Part shown: positions 1 to 8,200 of the stretch, piece after piece
Layout of the letters: each line of letters begins with the position of its first letter
Position numbering within the stretch: the first letter of the stretch is position 1
Source: CAZFQG01 sp964520785
GTDB taxonomy: Bacteria > Planctomycetota > Planctomycetia > Pirellulales > Thermoguttaceae
Reading direction: 5' to 3'
Length of the DNA: 43,825 nucleotides
NCBI GenBank assembly: GCA_964520785.1
Contig: CAZFQG010000027.1
Span: 1-43,825, forward strand
Position numbers and translations under genes: made by a program
Notes under the pieces: generated by a model
What the model saw: the letters and a program-made list of their open reading frames with translations, nothing else
The model's database searches: none
Told to the model about the DNA's origin: nothing

Positions 1-94
1 CACATGCGCCACGTTGCCTCCCAACCATTGCTAGGCACGGCGATGTTGATCCCTGGCTGTTCTCGGATTGCGCATTCGTATTACTGCCATTGCA

Positions 95-811
95 TTATTC
101 ATGTTGCCGACGATGCGCACTTCGTATTGCATCAAGCAGATCACGGCCATTCGCCGCATACTGGTCAAACTCGTCAATATTGTCTTGGCGTACATGGAGT
201 TGGCCCTCTCCCACATTACCACGGTGCTGCCCTTTAGAATAGTAGCGATTTGCCTCCACCTCCCTGGATGAGAGCACCCAGTAGCGTATCTTGTCTCGCC
301 ATACCGCGACCCAGACGAAGACATCACAACACCCCGGTTTCACTTGCTGGAAATTCATGTCAAATGGCCTATCCGAATCGGACGATAAGGCCTTGACATA
401 CAATGGCGCCTGCAACTCAAAATCCACGGCCCTTGAGGCCTTGACTTCAACGGTGATCTTGCCGTCCAGATAGAAGTCATACTGTCCCGAGTAGGTCGGA
501 TCCTTCTTCTTCGTGGGCTTCTCGAGTTCCGGGACAAGCTCCTTAAGGTGTCCCTGTGCCCACGTTTCACCAAAACCTCGTGGAGCGCTGATCTCGAAGA
601 TATAAAGGTACATGTTGCGCTCAACGTATTCGTCTCGGAGCGCATAGTAGTCGTCGAGGGTGAGTCGCTCACGACCTAACAGCGTCGAAATCATGTACTC
701 GTATTCGTTGAACGGGTAAACGGAAATCAAATTCTCCAAACGCTGAATGATGACTCCTGAGTCTTCGAGTTCCGAAATCAGTGTGTCGAGTTGTTCCTTC
801 AGTTTTTCCAT
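95..811 (-). CDS. Type II restriction endonuclease (PD-(D/E)xK type)
   Basis: Predicted 238-residue endonuclease that would cut DNA left unmodified by the adjacent methyltransferase. The likely catalytic core is D112 in QYDFYLDG, followed by E122-V-K124 in KITVEVKASR, which has the spacing of a PD-(D/E)xK nuclease. The N-terminal 70 residues are charged and helical. The frame could open one codon earlier on TTG, but the ATG at 811 is the better start: it shares one base with the methyltransferase stop (TGATG), so the two genes look translationally coupled. Base composition is more AT-rich than in the genes from 2 kb onward, which suits a transferred restriction-modification module. I could not assign a recognition sequence or a named subfamily. 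The call rests on the motif and on the neighbour. Confidence 0.72.
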   Translation of the reverse strand: MEKLKEQLDTLISELEDSGVIIQRLENLISVYPFNEYEYMISTLLGRERLTLDDYYALRDEYVERNMYLYIFEISAPRGFGETWAQGHLKELVPELEKPTKKKDPTYSGQYDFYLDGKITVEVKASRAVDFELQAPLYVKALSSDSDRPFDMNFQQVKPGCCDVFVWVAVWRDKIRYWVLSSREVEANRYYSKGQHRGNVGEGQLHVRQDNIDEFDQYAANGRDLLDAIRSAHRRQHE

Positions 812-1776
812 CAATAAAACTCCAGTACAGTCTGCTCTGGTTCGTCCACGCCGTGCAACTCTTTCTCGAAAGGGTTACCGTTCTGCCAGCCCGTCTTGCC
901 ATGAAACCGCAGACGCTCCAGCCTACGAATCATGATTTCGCAATAGACGGGATCTATGTCGCACGTGTAGCACTGTCGCGCGAGTCGTTCCGCTGCGATA
1001 AGTGTCGTGCCGGAGTGTCCGAAGAAATCGACAACCGTATCCGTCTCTCGCGAGCTTGCCGCGATCAGTCGCTCGATAGACTTGAGAGGTTTTTGCGCAT
1101 AGCAACCATTAACATTCTCCTCCATCCGGTAGAAAACCTGTTGAACATCCACCCATACGTTTCCGGGGCGGATATTCTCGGACCTACTGCGTTCCAGATT
1201 CTCCGTCTTCTTACCGTTTACTTCTTTATAGTAGCCTCTCAGGATTTTTGGGATCTCCGTATACTGAACACTAAAAGCAGGATTTCCCTTGACATAATAC
1301 AGGCACTCCTGCCTGATTGCCATCCAGTTTTTCTGGGTCCCGTAACCTCGCTGGTTCCTCATCGTAATCAAGGAACGTGACGAGAACTCCTCGAACCTGC
1401 GCATCATCAACATGAAATCCGGCAAAGGCTGAAACCCCTCATTCTGGTCAGCTCCAAGCCAGATATACATTGACGAGTCCCGGTCGAGACACATGCTAGT
1501 AAGCGCGATCCACTTCTCACACCATTTGATGAAATCATCAACCGACCGCGTGGCAAACGCCACAAGATTGTACGGCGGATCGTGTATTGCCAAGCCAGCT
1601 TTCTCCCCGCCCATGAGCAACTGAACGTCCTCTGCGTTCGCCGCATCGAGGCATCCGACTCTGTGACCGTGTCGCGGATCGCGCCATACTTCTCCAGGTG
1701 CAAGCCGGCAAAGCGGCAACAACGTCTCACGCAGTTCGACGTCCTCATCGAGTCGGGATAATGTGTGGTTCTTCAT
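811..1776 (-). CDS. Site-specific DNA-methyltransferase, beta-class (probably N6-adenine)
   Basis: 321-residue DNA methyltransferase. The catalytic motif IV, DPPYNL, is at residues 66-71. The SAM-binding motif I (DFFGHSGTT, about 250-258) comes after it and is followed by an acidic CDIDP stretch (about 272-276). Motif IV before motif I is the beta-class order. DPPY rather than SPPY favours adenine-N6 over cytosine-N4 methylation. The start at 1776 has AGAAGGA just upstream. The stop overlaps the start of the putative endonuclease, so this is the M gene of a two-gene type II system with M upstream of R. Its role would be self-protection. The gene is intact, with no frameshift. An orphan phage-type methyltransferase is the alternative, but the adjacent nuclease argues against it. 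Confidence 0.88.
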   Translation of the reverse strand: MKNHTLSRLDEDVELRETLLPLCRLAPGEVWRDPRHGHRVGCLDAANAEDVQLLMGGEKAGLAIHDPPYNLVAFATRSVDDFIKWCEKWIALTSMCLDRDSSMYIWLGADQNEGFQPLPDFMLMMRRFEEFSSRSLITMRNQRGYGTQKNWMAIRQECLYYVKGNPAFSVQYTEIPKILRGYYKEVNGKKTENLERSRSENIRPGNVWVDVQQVFYRMEENVNGCYAQKPLKSIERLIAASSRETDTVVDFFGHSGTTLIAAERLARQCYTCDIDPVYCEIMIRRLERLRFHGKTGWQNGNPFEKELHGVDEPEQTVLEFY

Positions 1777-2074
1777 ATGTTCCTTCTCATCACAAGTCGC
1801 ATCGTCCTGCGGAATTCTGTACCTTCAGAACCCGGGCAATAGTCTACGCTCTTTGGTATGAGGCGTCAATAGAGGCATCACCCCCAGAGGACGGGGGTTT
1901 TGCGGTCCAAGGCAATCGAATACTCGCGTCGCGCCAGGCTCGCGCCGATACCGGAAGCAAATGGACGATCCATCCCAAGTCGGATAAAATCACGGTCTAT
2001 TCGCGTTCATCCGCGTCCATTCGCGGCTCCCCCCGAGTTCATTGCATCTTTCCGTTTCCGGCTGGCCGACCTCC
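1777..2074. other. Intergenic spacer with degenerate TTCGCG repeats
   Basis: No convincing gene between the methyltransferase (reading left) and the permease (reading right). At about 2000-2028 there are three degenerate units built on TTCGCGT, TCCGCGTC and ATTCGCGG. This is a short repetitive element of a kind I associate with planctomycete intergenic DNA; its function is unknown. The spacer should hold both divergent promoters, but I see no strong -35/-10 pair. Confidence 0.4.
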
Positions 2075-2815
2075 ATGCCCCATGACCTCACCCCCTATCT
2101 CCTCGGCGGGCTTTCCGCCTTCTTGGTCGGCATGTCCAAGACGGGCGTGCCCGGGGTATCGATCCCGGGAGTGTTGCTGGTCACGCTCGCCTTTTCCGGG
2201 GCGGACAAGTTGTCGGTCGGGGCGCTGCTGCCGGTGCTGCTCGTCGGCGACGTGATGGGGGTGCTCACGCATCGGGAGCACACGCAGTGGAAGAGCCTCG
2301 CAAGGCTCTTTCCGGCGGTGGCCGTCGGGATGGTTCCGGCCGCGTTCGTACTCTGGCGACTTTCGGATAGCCAGTTCAAGACGTTTCTCGGCCTCCTGAT
2401 CCTCATCCTGCTCGTCGCGGAGGGGGCGCGGCGCAAGGCCGGGCTGGAAGACGTGCCCCATCGCTGCTGGTTTACCTTCGGCGCCGGGGCGATCGCCGGG
2501 TTCAGCAGCCTCGTCGGCAACGCGGCCGGGCCGGTGATGACGATCTACCTTCTGGCGCGCGGCTTCGACAAGCACCATTTCATGGGGACGTGGGTCTGGT
2601 TCTTTCTGATCGTCAACGCGACCAAACTTCCCATTCTTGCCGGACTGGGCCTGATCACGGTCGGTACCCTCGCCTTCTCCGCCTCGGTCGCCGGCATGGT
2701 CATCGTCGGCGCCCTGGCCGGCCGGCGGATATTCGACGTCATCCCCCAAAAGGTTTTCGACCCCTTGGTCTTGGCCCTCACGGCGTTTGCCGCGGTGTAT
2801 ATGGTAACGTTCTGA
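2075..2815 (+). CDS. TauE/SafE-family membrane permease (sulfite/sulfonate exporter-like)
   Basis: 246-residue polytopic membrane protein from the ATG at 2075; the frame also opens at a TTG at 2042, but MPHDLTPYLLGGLSAFL is the typical N-terminus. The family features are two related halves, with the small-residue loops GMSKTGVPGV near residues 20-30 in the first half and GFSSLVGNAAGPVMT near 150-165 in the second, separated by several hydrophobic helices. Members move small anions such as sulfite, sulfoacetate or related organosulfur compounds across the inner membrane. The substrate cannot be read from the sequence. The gene stands alone, with no sulfur-metabolism genes beside it. Length is normal for the family. 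Confidence 0.85.
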   Translation: MPHDLTPYLLGGLSAFLVGMSKTGVPGVSIPGVLLVTLAFSGADKLSVGALLPVLLVGDVMGVLTHREHTQWKSLARLFPAVAVGMVPAAFVLWRLSDSQFKTFLGLLILILLVAEGARRKAGLEDVPHRCWFTFGAGAIAGFSSLVGNAAGPVMTIYLLARGFDKHHFMGTWVWFFLIVNATKLPILAGLGLITVGTLAFSASVAGMVIVGALAGRRIFDVIPQKVFDPLVLALTAFAAVYMVTF

Positions 2816-2966
2816 AGGGCCGGTAGTCGCCCGGTTCGGGCTGCAATGGCAAATCAACCACCAACATCGGCCTGTTTATCAGGCGGCGATAGGGAAACGG
2901 TTCGCCAATTTCCTCCGTATGTGGACACACCGCGAAGAGCCCCGGAATTACGCCCAGGAGCGAATA

Positions 2967-3224
2967 ATGCCCCCTTTCGACCATTCATCGCTCATCCGCC
3001 GGTTCGCCGCGGCGCTCGGTTGGCATGGAATCACGCGCACCGATGTCTTTCTGAAGCCGAACATCGCCGGCGGCCTTCCCGCCGGGACGACGGTGACCTG
3101 CTGGTCCACCGCGGACTTGAGGTTCTTCATCCAAATCAACCAAAAAACCCCGGGAGAATTCGGCAGGTACAACGTGTCCGTGGTAGCTGAGCGGTACGAT
3201 ATCGGACCGATCTGTACGGGATAG
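2967..3224 (+). CDS. Small hypothetical protein (85 aa)
   Basis: I do not recognise this protein. The ATG at 2967 is preceded by AGGAG at good spacing (2956-2960), which is the main reason to believe in it and to prefer this start over upstream in-frame options. The product is soluble, with mixed beta-strand-like segments, no signal peptide and one Cys near each of the middle and the end. It lies about 150 nt after the permease on the same strand and could be co-transcribed with it. It could also be a decayed fragment. Confidence 0.45.
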   Translation: MPPFDHSSLIRRFAAALGWHGITRTDVFLKPNIAGGLPAGTTVTCWSTADLRFFIQINQKTPGEFGRYNVSVVAERYDIGPICTG

Positions 3225-3386
3225 ACCCGGCCTTCGCCTGACAATAATATGCGAATATCCGAAAATATGTGAATATCCGAAATAGATTCCCGCGACTCTT
3301 GCCTCGCAAGCCAAAGGCGCGGTGGACCACCGCCCACGAAACGGCCTTCTATCCTACCCGCGGCGGCGCGATCCGGCAAGGTCCCG

Positions 3387-4904
3387 CTACCGCGCCTCCG
3401 CGGAGGGGGCGCTGCGCGGCTTGCCGGGAGTGACGACGAAGTGGGGCGCTTGCGGCCGGCGGCCGCCGGCGGCGGGCGTCGCCGGGGTGGGGGGAATCGC
3501 ATGTCGCGGTTGGATCGCGTGACCCGCGTCGATCCGGTGGATCGTGCTGTCCGTGGGAGTGAATCCCAGCGACCCGGACCAGGTTTCGTAAGGCCGGCCC
3601 TTGCGTTCATCCCCTTGGAAGAAGACGGTGTAGTTCATCGTGTCTTGCGCGATGAACTCATGGTCGGTCGGGGCCAACTGCGTCCGCTGGTGGACCCGGC
3701 GGAAGGTGCCGGCGTTGAAGTACATCTGGTTCAGGACGAACCCCTCGGCGAAGCTCGCGTCCAGCGGGACCGTCTCGGCGAAGTGGGTGTGGCCGTAGAC
3801 GATGTGTTTGGCCCGGCGGTTGCGGAAGTCGGGCTCGGTGACGGCATGGCGCCAGTACGACTGCTCGGATGCGCCGCGGACCTTGTTGATCCACTCGGTC
3901 ACGGCGGCGGCCCAGCCGATGGCCACCCGCTTACTGAAGCGGAGCGACCGCTCCAGACCGTCGACGAGGTCGGCGGAACTCCAGGTGTCGCGATTGCGGA
4001 CGAAGTCGATTTCCAGGAATTCCTCCACCAGGGAGTTCCATATCCGTTTGATTTGCTTGCGGAGCGAGGGGAAGGCGCACGTCCGCTCGAGCAGGCCGTC
4101 CAACCAGATCGGAACGAGCAACAACGGTCGGACACTGTCGATTTCCCGCAAGCCCTGGTAGACCGCCTCCGGCAGGTCCTCGCCGAGCGCCTTCTCCACT
4201 TCGTGGGGGAACCGGTTGATCAATTCGATCACCAAGCCGTCGCTCAAGCTCGCCGCGTTACGGTCCTCCTCGAAGGAGAACGGGTCAAAGATGTCTCCAT
4301 GGCGCGCGGCCACCTTGTGGCGGCGCATGATTTGCAGCAGATCGTCGCACTCGCTCATGTCGTGGGCGAACGGTCGCGGCAACCGCCCGGCCAGACCCAT
4401 CGCCTGGCGAATCTTCTCGCGGATGGCGTCATAATTCTGTCCAGGCAGGTGGTAGACCCAGTCGCAGTCTCCGACCATGTAGTGGATGCCAACCGGAATG
4501 GTCTCGGCCTCCGCGTCCTGCGCAGGACGGCCCGAAGCGGTCGCGGGAGGAACACGGACCCCCTGGTGCGCTAAACCTCGGAGCATCGAGAGGGCCGGGC
4601 AGTTCTTTTTCAGGATTCCGTCGGTGATCCCTTCAACCATCTCGACGAAATCCGGCTCGTGCGGGTTCCCCCAAGGGCGGACCTTCGGCCTTCGTGCCCA
4701 GTGCTTGGACCGGAGGACGTCGAAGACGTCGCCGAGCAACACGACGTCGAGTTGCTCGATCGGCCTGTACGAGCCGTCCGACCGCCACGACGCCGCCAGG
4801 GCCAAGTCCTCGATCCGTTCGGCCAGGATCGAAAAGGCGTCGGTGGAGAGGGACCGGTTCAGGGTTCCATCGGTCAGGTGAAGGTCGCTGCAAATGACTA
4901 ACAT
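3387..4904 (-). CDS. Calcineurin-like metallophosphoesterase
   Basis: 505-residue predicted metal-dependent phosphoesterase. The dinuclear-metal motifs are in order: SDLHLTDG (D7, H9), LLGDVFD (G58-D59), GDCDW (145-149, in the place of the usual GNHD/E) and YGHTH near residue 385. The start at 4904 has AAGGA about eight bases upstream, and the first motif begins at residue 6, as is normal. A large insert between the second half of the fold and the YGHTH motif makes it much longer than simple phosphoesterases. The last about 60 residues are a Pro/Ala/Arg-rich tail of low complexity. The substrate is unknown: a phosphomonoester, phosphodiester or nucleotide are all possible. There is no obvious operon partner. 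Confidence 0.82.
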   Translation of the reverse strand: MLVICSDLHLTDGTLNRSLSTDAFSILAERIEDLALAASWRSDGSYRPIEQLDVVLLGDVFDVLRSKHWARRPKVRPWGNPHEPDFVEMVEGITDGILKKNCPALSMLRGLAHQGVRVPPATASGRPAQDAEAETIPVGIHYMVGDCDWVYHLPGQNYDAIREKIRQAMGLAGRLPRPFAHDMSECDDLLQIMRRHKVAARHGDIFDPFSFEEDRNAASLSDGLVIELINRFPHEVEKALGEDLPEAVYQGLREIDSVRPLLLVPIWLDGLLERTCAFPSLRKQIKRIWNSLVEEFLEIDFVRNRDTWSSADLVDGLERSLRFSKRVAIGWAAAVTEWINKVRGASEQSYWRHAVTEPDFRNRRAKHIVYGHTHFAETVPLDASFAEGFVLNQMYFNAGTFRRVHQRTQLAPTDHEFIAQDTMNYTVFFQGDERKGRPYETWSGSLGFTPTDSTIHRIDAGHAIQPRHAIPPTPATPAAGGRRPQAPHFVVTPGKPRSAPSAEAR

Positions 4905-5237
4905 GGGATCATCCTTGACGGGAAGTTCACACAACTCCTGCTTTGCCCCGGTATCGGCACGCGGATATTGCGGACGTGAGGATTTTTCCGTCTAGGTAAT
5001 TTCTAACGGCTTCCTTGGGGGCCGCGGGACGAAGAGAGGATAAAGTGGGTTAAATAGAAAAAGTCTCTGCTATTCCCACACTCAGTTTCTTTCCTCATCG
5101 GGGGGGTGGATGAGCCGGAAAGGTCTGGGGCGAAGAACTCGCGGAACGTGGTTCGGCCGGCGATCCCGGGAGCTGCCGATCCGTGGCGCCGGACCGCGGC
5201 TCAGCGAACCGTCTAAAGCAGCCCCATTCTGAAGAAA
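4905..5237. other. Intergenic spacer without recognisable gene
   Basis: Between the phosphoesterase start and the glycoside hydrolase terminator. Short open frames occur on both strands, but none has a ribosome binding site or a protein-like sequence. The 4935-5100 part is AT-richer and could contain the phosphoesterase promoter; I saw no clear -35/-10 pair. Confidence 0.4.
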
Positions 5238-5277
5238 AGCCTCGTATCGCGTCGGCGCAAACCGCATCACCGAGGCT
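5232..5277 (-). terminator. Candidate terminator overlapping the glycoside hydrolase stop codon
   Basis: On the minus strand AGCCTCG (5277-5271) pairs with CGAGGCT (5244-5238), followed by TTTCTTC. The stop codon at 5269-5267 lies inside the loop. The loop is long, although inner GCG/CGC pairings could shorten it. The arrangement fits an intrinsic terminator placed tightly at the gene end. Confidence 0.4.
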
Positions 5278-8200
5278 GATCATCCCCTCCCGGAACGTAT
5301 CGCTCCAACCGCAGACCGTTCTCGGTCTCCTCCACGCGGAAAAGGCGAAGGCGTTCCTTGGACGGCGTGTTGGGGCCGTGGAGGGCCAGAAGCGTTTCTC
5401 CGGTGAAGGCTTGGAAGATCATGCAGTGGCCGCCGTTTTCGTAGAGGGGCTCGGGGTCTTGCGTCCAGGGGCCGAGAATCTTGCCGCTCTGGGATCGGGC
5501 GATACCGACCGTGTAGTCCCCAGTGCCGAAGCTGGACCAGAGCATCAGGAGGTCCCCGCATGAATGGCGGTACAAGCAGGGGCCGTCGGTGACGAAGTTC
5601 TTTCCATCGCCGGTTCGTTTCCAGGGGGCGTCGCTCGCCTTGAAGAGGGTCTTCGGCTCGTCCACCAGAGTTTTGAGATCCTCCGAAAGCGGTGCCGCCT
5701 CCATCGTTCCGTCTTGAATTTGCACCCATTCGTGGCAAAAGACGGTCCAGGGTTTTCCATCCTCGAAGAAGAGGGTCGCGTCAAGGGCGAACCAATCGTG
5801 GGGGGTGATCGCGCGATCGGTATGGGGCTGGAAAGGGCCGAGTGGTCCGGCGGCGACGAAGATTTGCGTCCCGCGGCACAGGCCCGTCTTGAAGACCGTT
5901 CCGAAGAGCCAGTACTTGTCCTTGTAGTAGAAGACCTCCGGCGCCCAGAAGTTCTCATCCGCCCAAAAACCCTCCGGCGGCGCGAAGACCATGACCGGCG
6001 ATTCCCACCGCTTCAGGTCGTCACTGACGTAGCATTCCCACCCCTTAAGGCCCCGGGTGCGGTTTGCCGCGTTCGCGTAGAGGTAGTACTTCTTCGTCAC
6101 CGGATCGGCGAGGATGAACGGATCACGGATGCGGAAATCCGCGTTTGCCTTCGCCGGCTCCGGTTGCGTCAATTCCCAAGCCTGGGCCGACCGGGGCGGG
6201 ACGGTTACCTCGCGCGCGGAGGACGTTAGTTCCACGGTCTCGATCGGTCCTTCCTCGGTATGAATCTCCGCGCGAATCGGAAACCGCTCGAAGCCGTACT
6301 CGGCCTCGTCGAACGCGACGGTCGCCGTGACCGGCTCGTCGGAGACGTTCACGAGGAAAAGGACGGCCTTGTTCTCTTTCGGCAACCGCCAGGCACCGGT
6401 GAGCACGGCCGGGGTCGTCACCCATTCCGGATACCACTTCCAATCGGCGCTGACGTTGGGGACATCCCCTTCGAGTCTCGGCGGCCGGGCCATTTCCCCG
6501 GCGTAGAAGTAGCGGCGAAAGGCGTGGCGGAGGCGAACCGTTTTTCGGAAGAAAGGAGCGTTTTCCGGCTCATCGACCACACTGGGGTGGAGCCAGCCGA
6601 TCTGTTCGCCGTAACAGAGTTGTTCGCCGGCCTTCATGCGCAGGGCCAGGTCCTTCGTCTCGCCGCCGCGGTAGGCACGGCCGAACATCTGAATCGCCCC
6701 ACCGTAGACCGCCGAAAACGCCGGAACCTGGCCGTTCGATTGCCAGTGCCAGGAGAGGAATCCGTCGAACCACTTCGTGAACGGATCGGCGTTGCACTCG
6801 GTCGTGAGCATCCGATCCGGCGGCATCTTCGCGCGGATCGCGTCGAACATCGACCAGTATGCCTCGTTCCACCATGACCCGCCCCCCCAGGGATGCCCGT
6901 GCGACGAATCGAAGCACAGCCGGGGCGATGCGGCCGCCACCTGATCGACGTAGACACCATGCACCCCGCACTCCTCGAAGAGCCGACCGATGATTTCGTC
7001 GACCTTCCCCTTCCACAGGTCGGTGGAGGGGCACATCACGGCGAGGGCCACCTTGTTGCCGTCCGTCTCGACGCTGTTGTACGTCTCCGTCAGCGGAGCC
7101 CCTTTTTCATCCTTGGTCGCCGCCGGTAGGGCCGTCTTCGTGAATTCGAAATCCTCCGCCTCGCGGTCGTGCGTGTCCCACAACCGGCCGTTGATGTACG
7201 GCATGACGTGGACGTTCGCCTGTTGAAGCTCCGCCACCGCGTCGGCGAATCCTTCCTTCGTCGGGAAGTAGTGGGGATAGTCGTTGTCGAAGGGAATCTG
7301 GTGCCAGTTGTACCAGTGGACCCCCACCGGAACGCCCAGGTACTCCTGGAACTTCTTGACCGCCGGGACGACCTCTTCCGGCGTACCGGAGAGCATCGCC
7401 CAAACGGAAAGTTCCTTCATCCACCGCGGCGTGTCGGTCCGCCCCTCGGCGGAGAGCGCGGGGTACCACTTCGCCTCGGCGCGGACCCAATCGCGGTACA
7501 TGCACGAGGCGTCGAACCAGTCGCCGCGGAGTAATCGCCAGACGCCCCGGCCGCTCATCGCGAAACCGGCCCCCTGGCGGCGCATATCCGCAACCGCATG
7601 GTCGAAGCCGAGCATTACCGAGGCGGTCGCCGCGTCACCGAGGGCCTGGATGTTCTTCACGCTCCCCAGCGGATCGTGCAATCCAACGTAAAGCCCCGTT
7701 CCCTTCGACGGCGCGTAGAGCGCCTCGAACGGCATCGTACACCAACCGTTGGGATAGAGCCGGTCGAACCGGTAGCCGCGGCGTCCGGCGTCCGGTTCGA
7801 CGTCGCCGCTGCACGAGGGAACCAGAAGCCGCGTATCGCCGGCGAACTCGCGCAGCGCCACGCGCGGGAAGCGGACCCGGTGGAGGGCCCAGTCTATCGA
7901 TCCGTTTTCAACCGCAAGCGACCAGGAGACGGCCCCTTTTTCCGCGTCCGCCTCGGCGAGAAGGGTCGCCTTCAGACCCGCGAAACGCGCGTCGGACGGA
8001 TTGCTTAAGACAATCTTGACGCCGGTCCCGACTGGTTCAACGGCGACCTCCGACCAACCCTCGTTCGAGGTGAGGGTTACCGTCTCCGGCTGGTAGTCCT
8101 TGGCGTTTTCTTCCGCAAGGGGCGCGCAAAGCTCGATCTCCAATAGAGCCGGCTGCGTCTTCGCGGCAAGCTCCGTTTGGGTCCGCGTGTCGAGGAGCCC

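Noticed and set aside
1..94. A further gene or terminator downstream of the endonuclease
   Set aside because: The stretch is too short, and no hairpin or RBS-supported start is visible.
3248..3281. Duplicated GAATATCCGAAA between the small ORF and the phosphoesterase
   Set aside because: Two copies only; no stem with T tract and no known site. Could be chance in an AT-rich patch.
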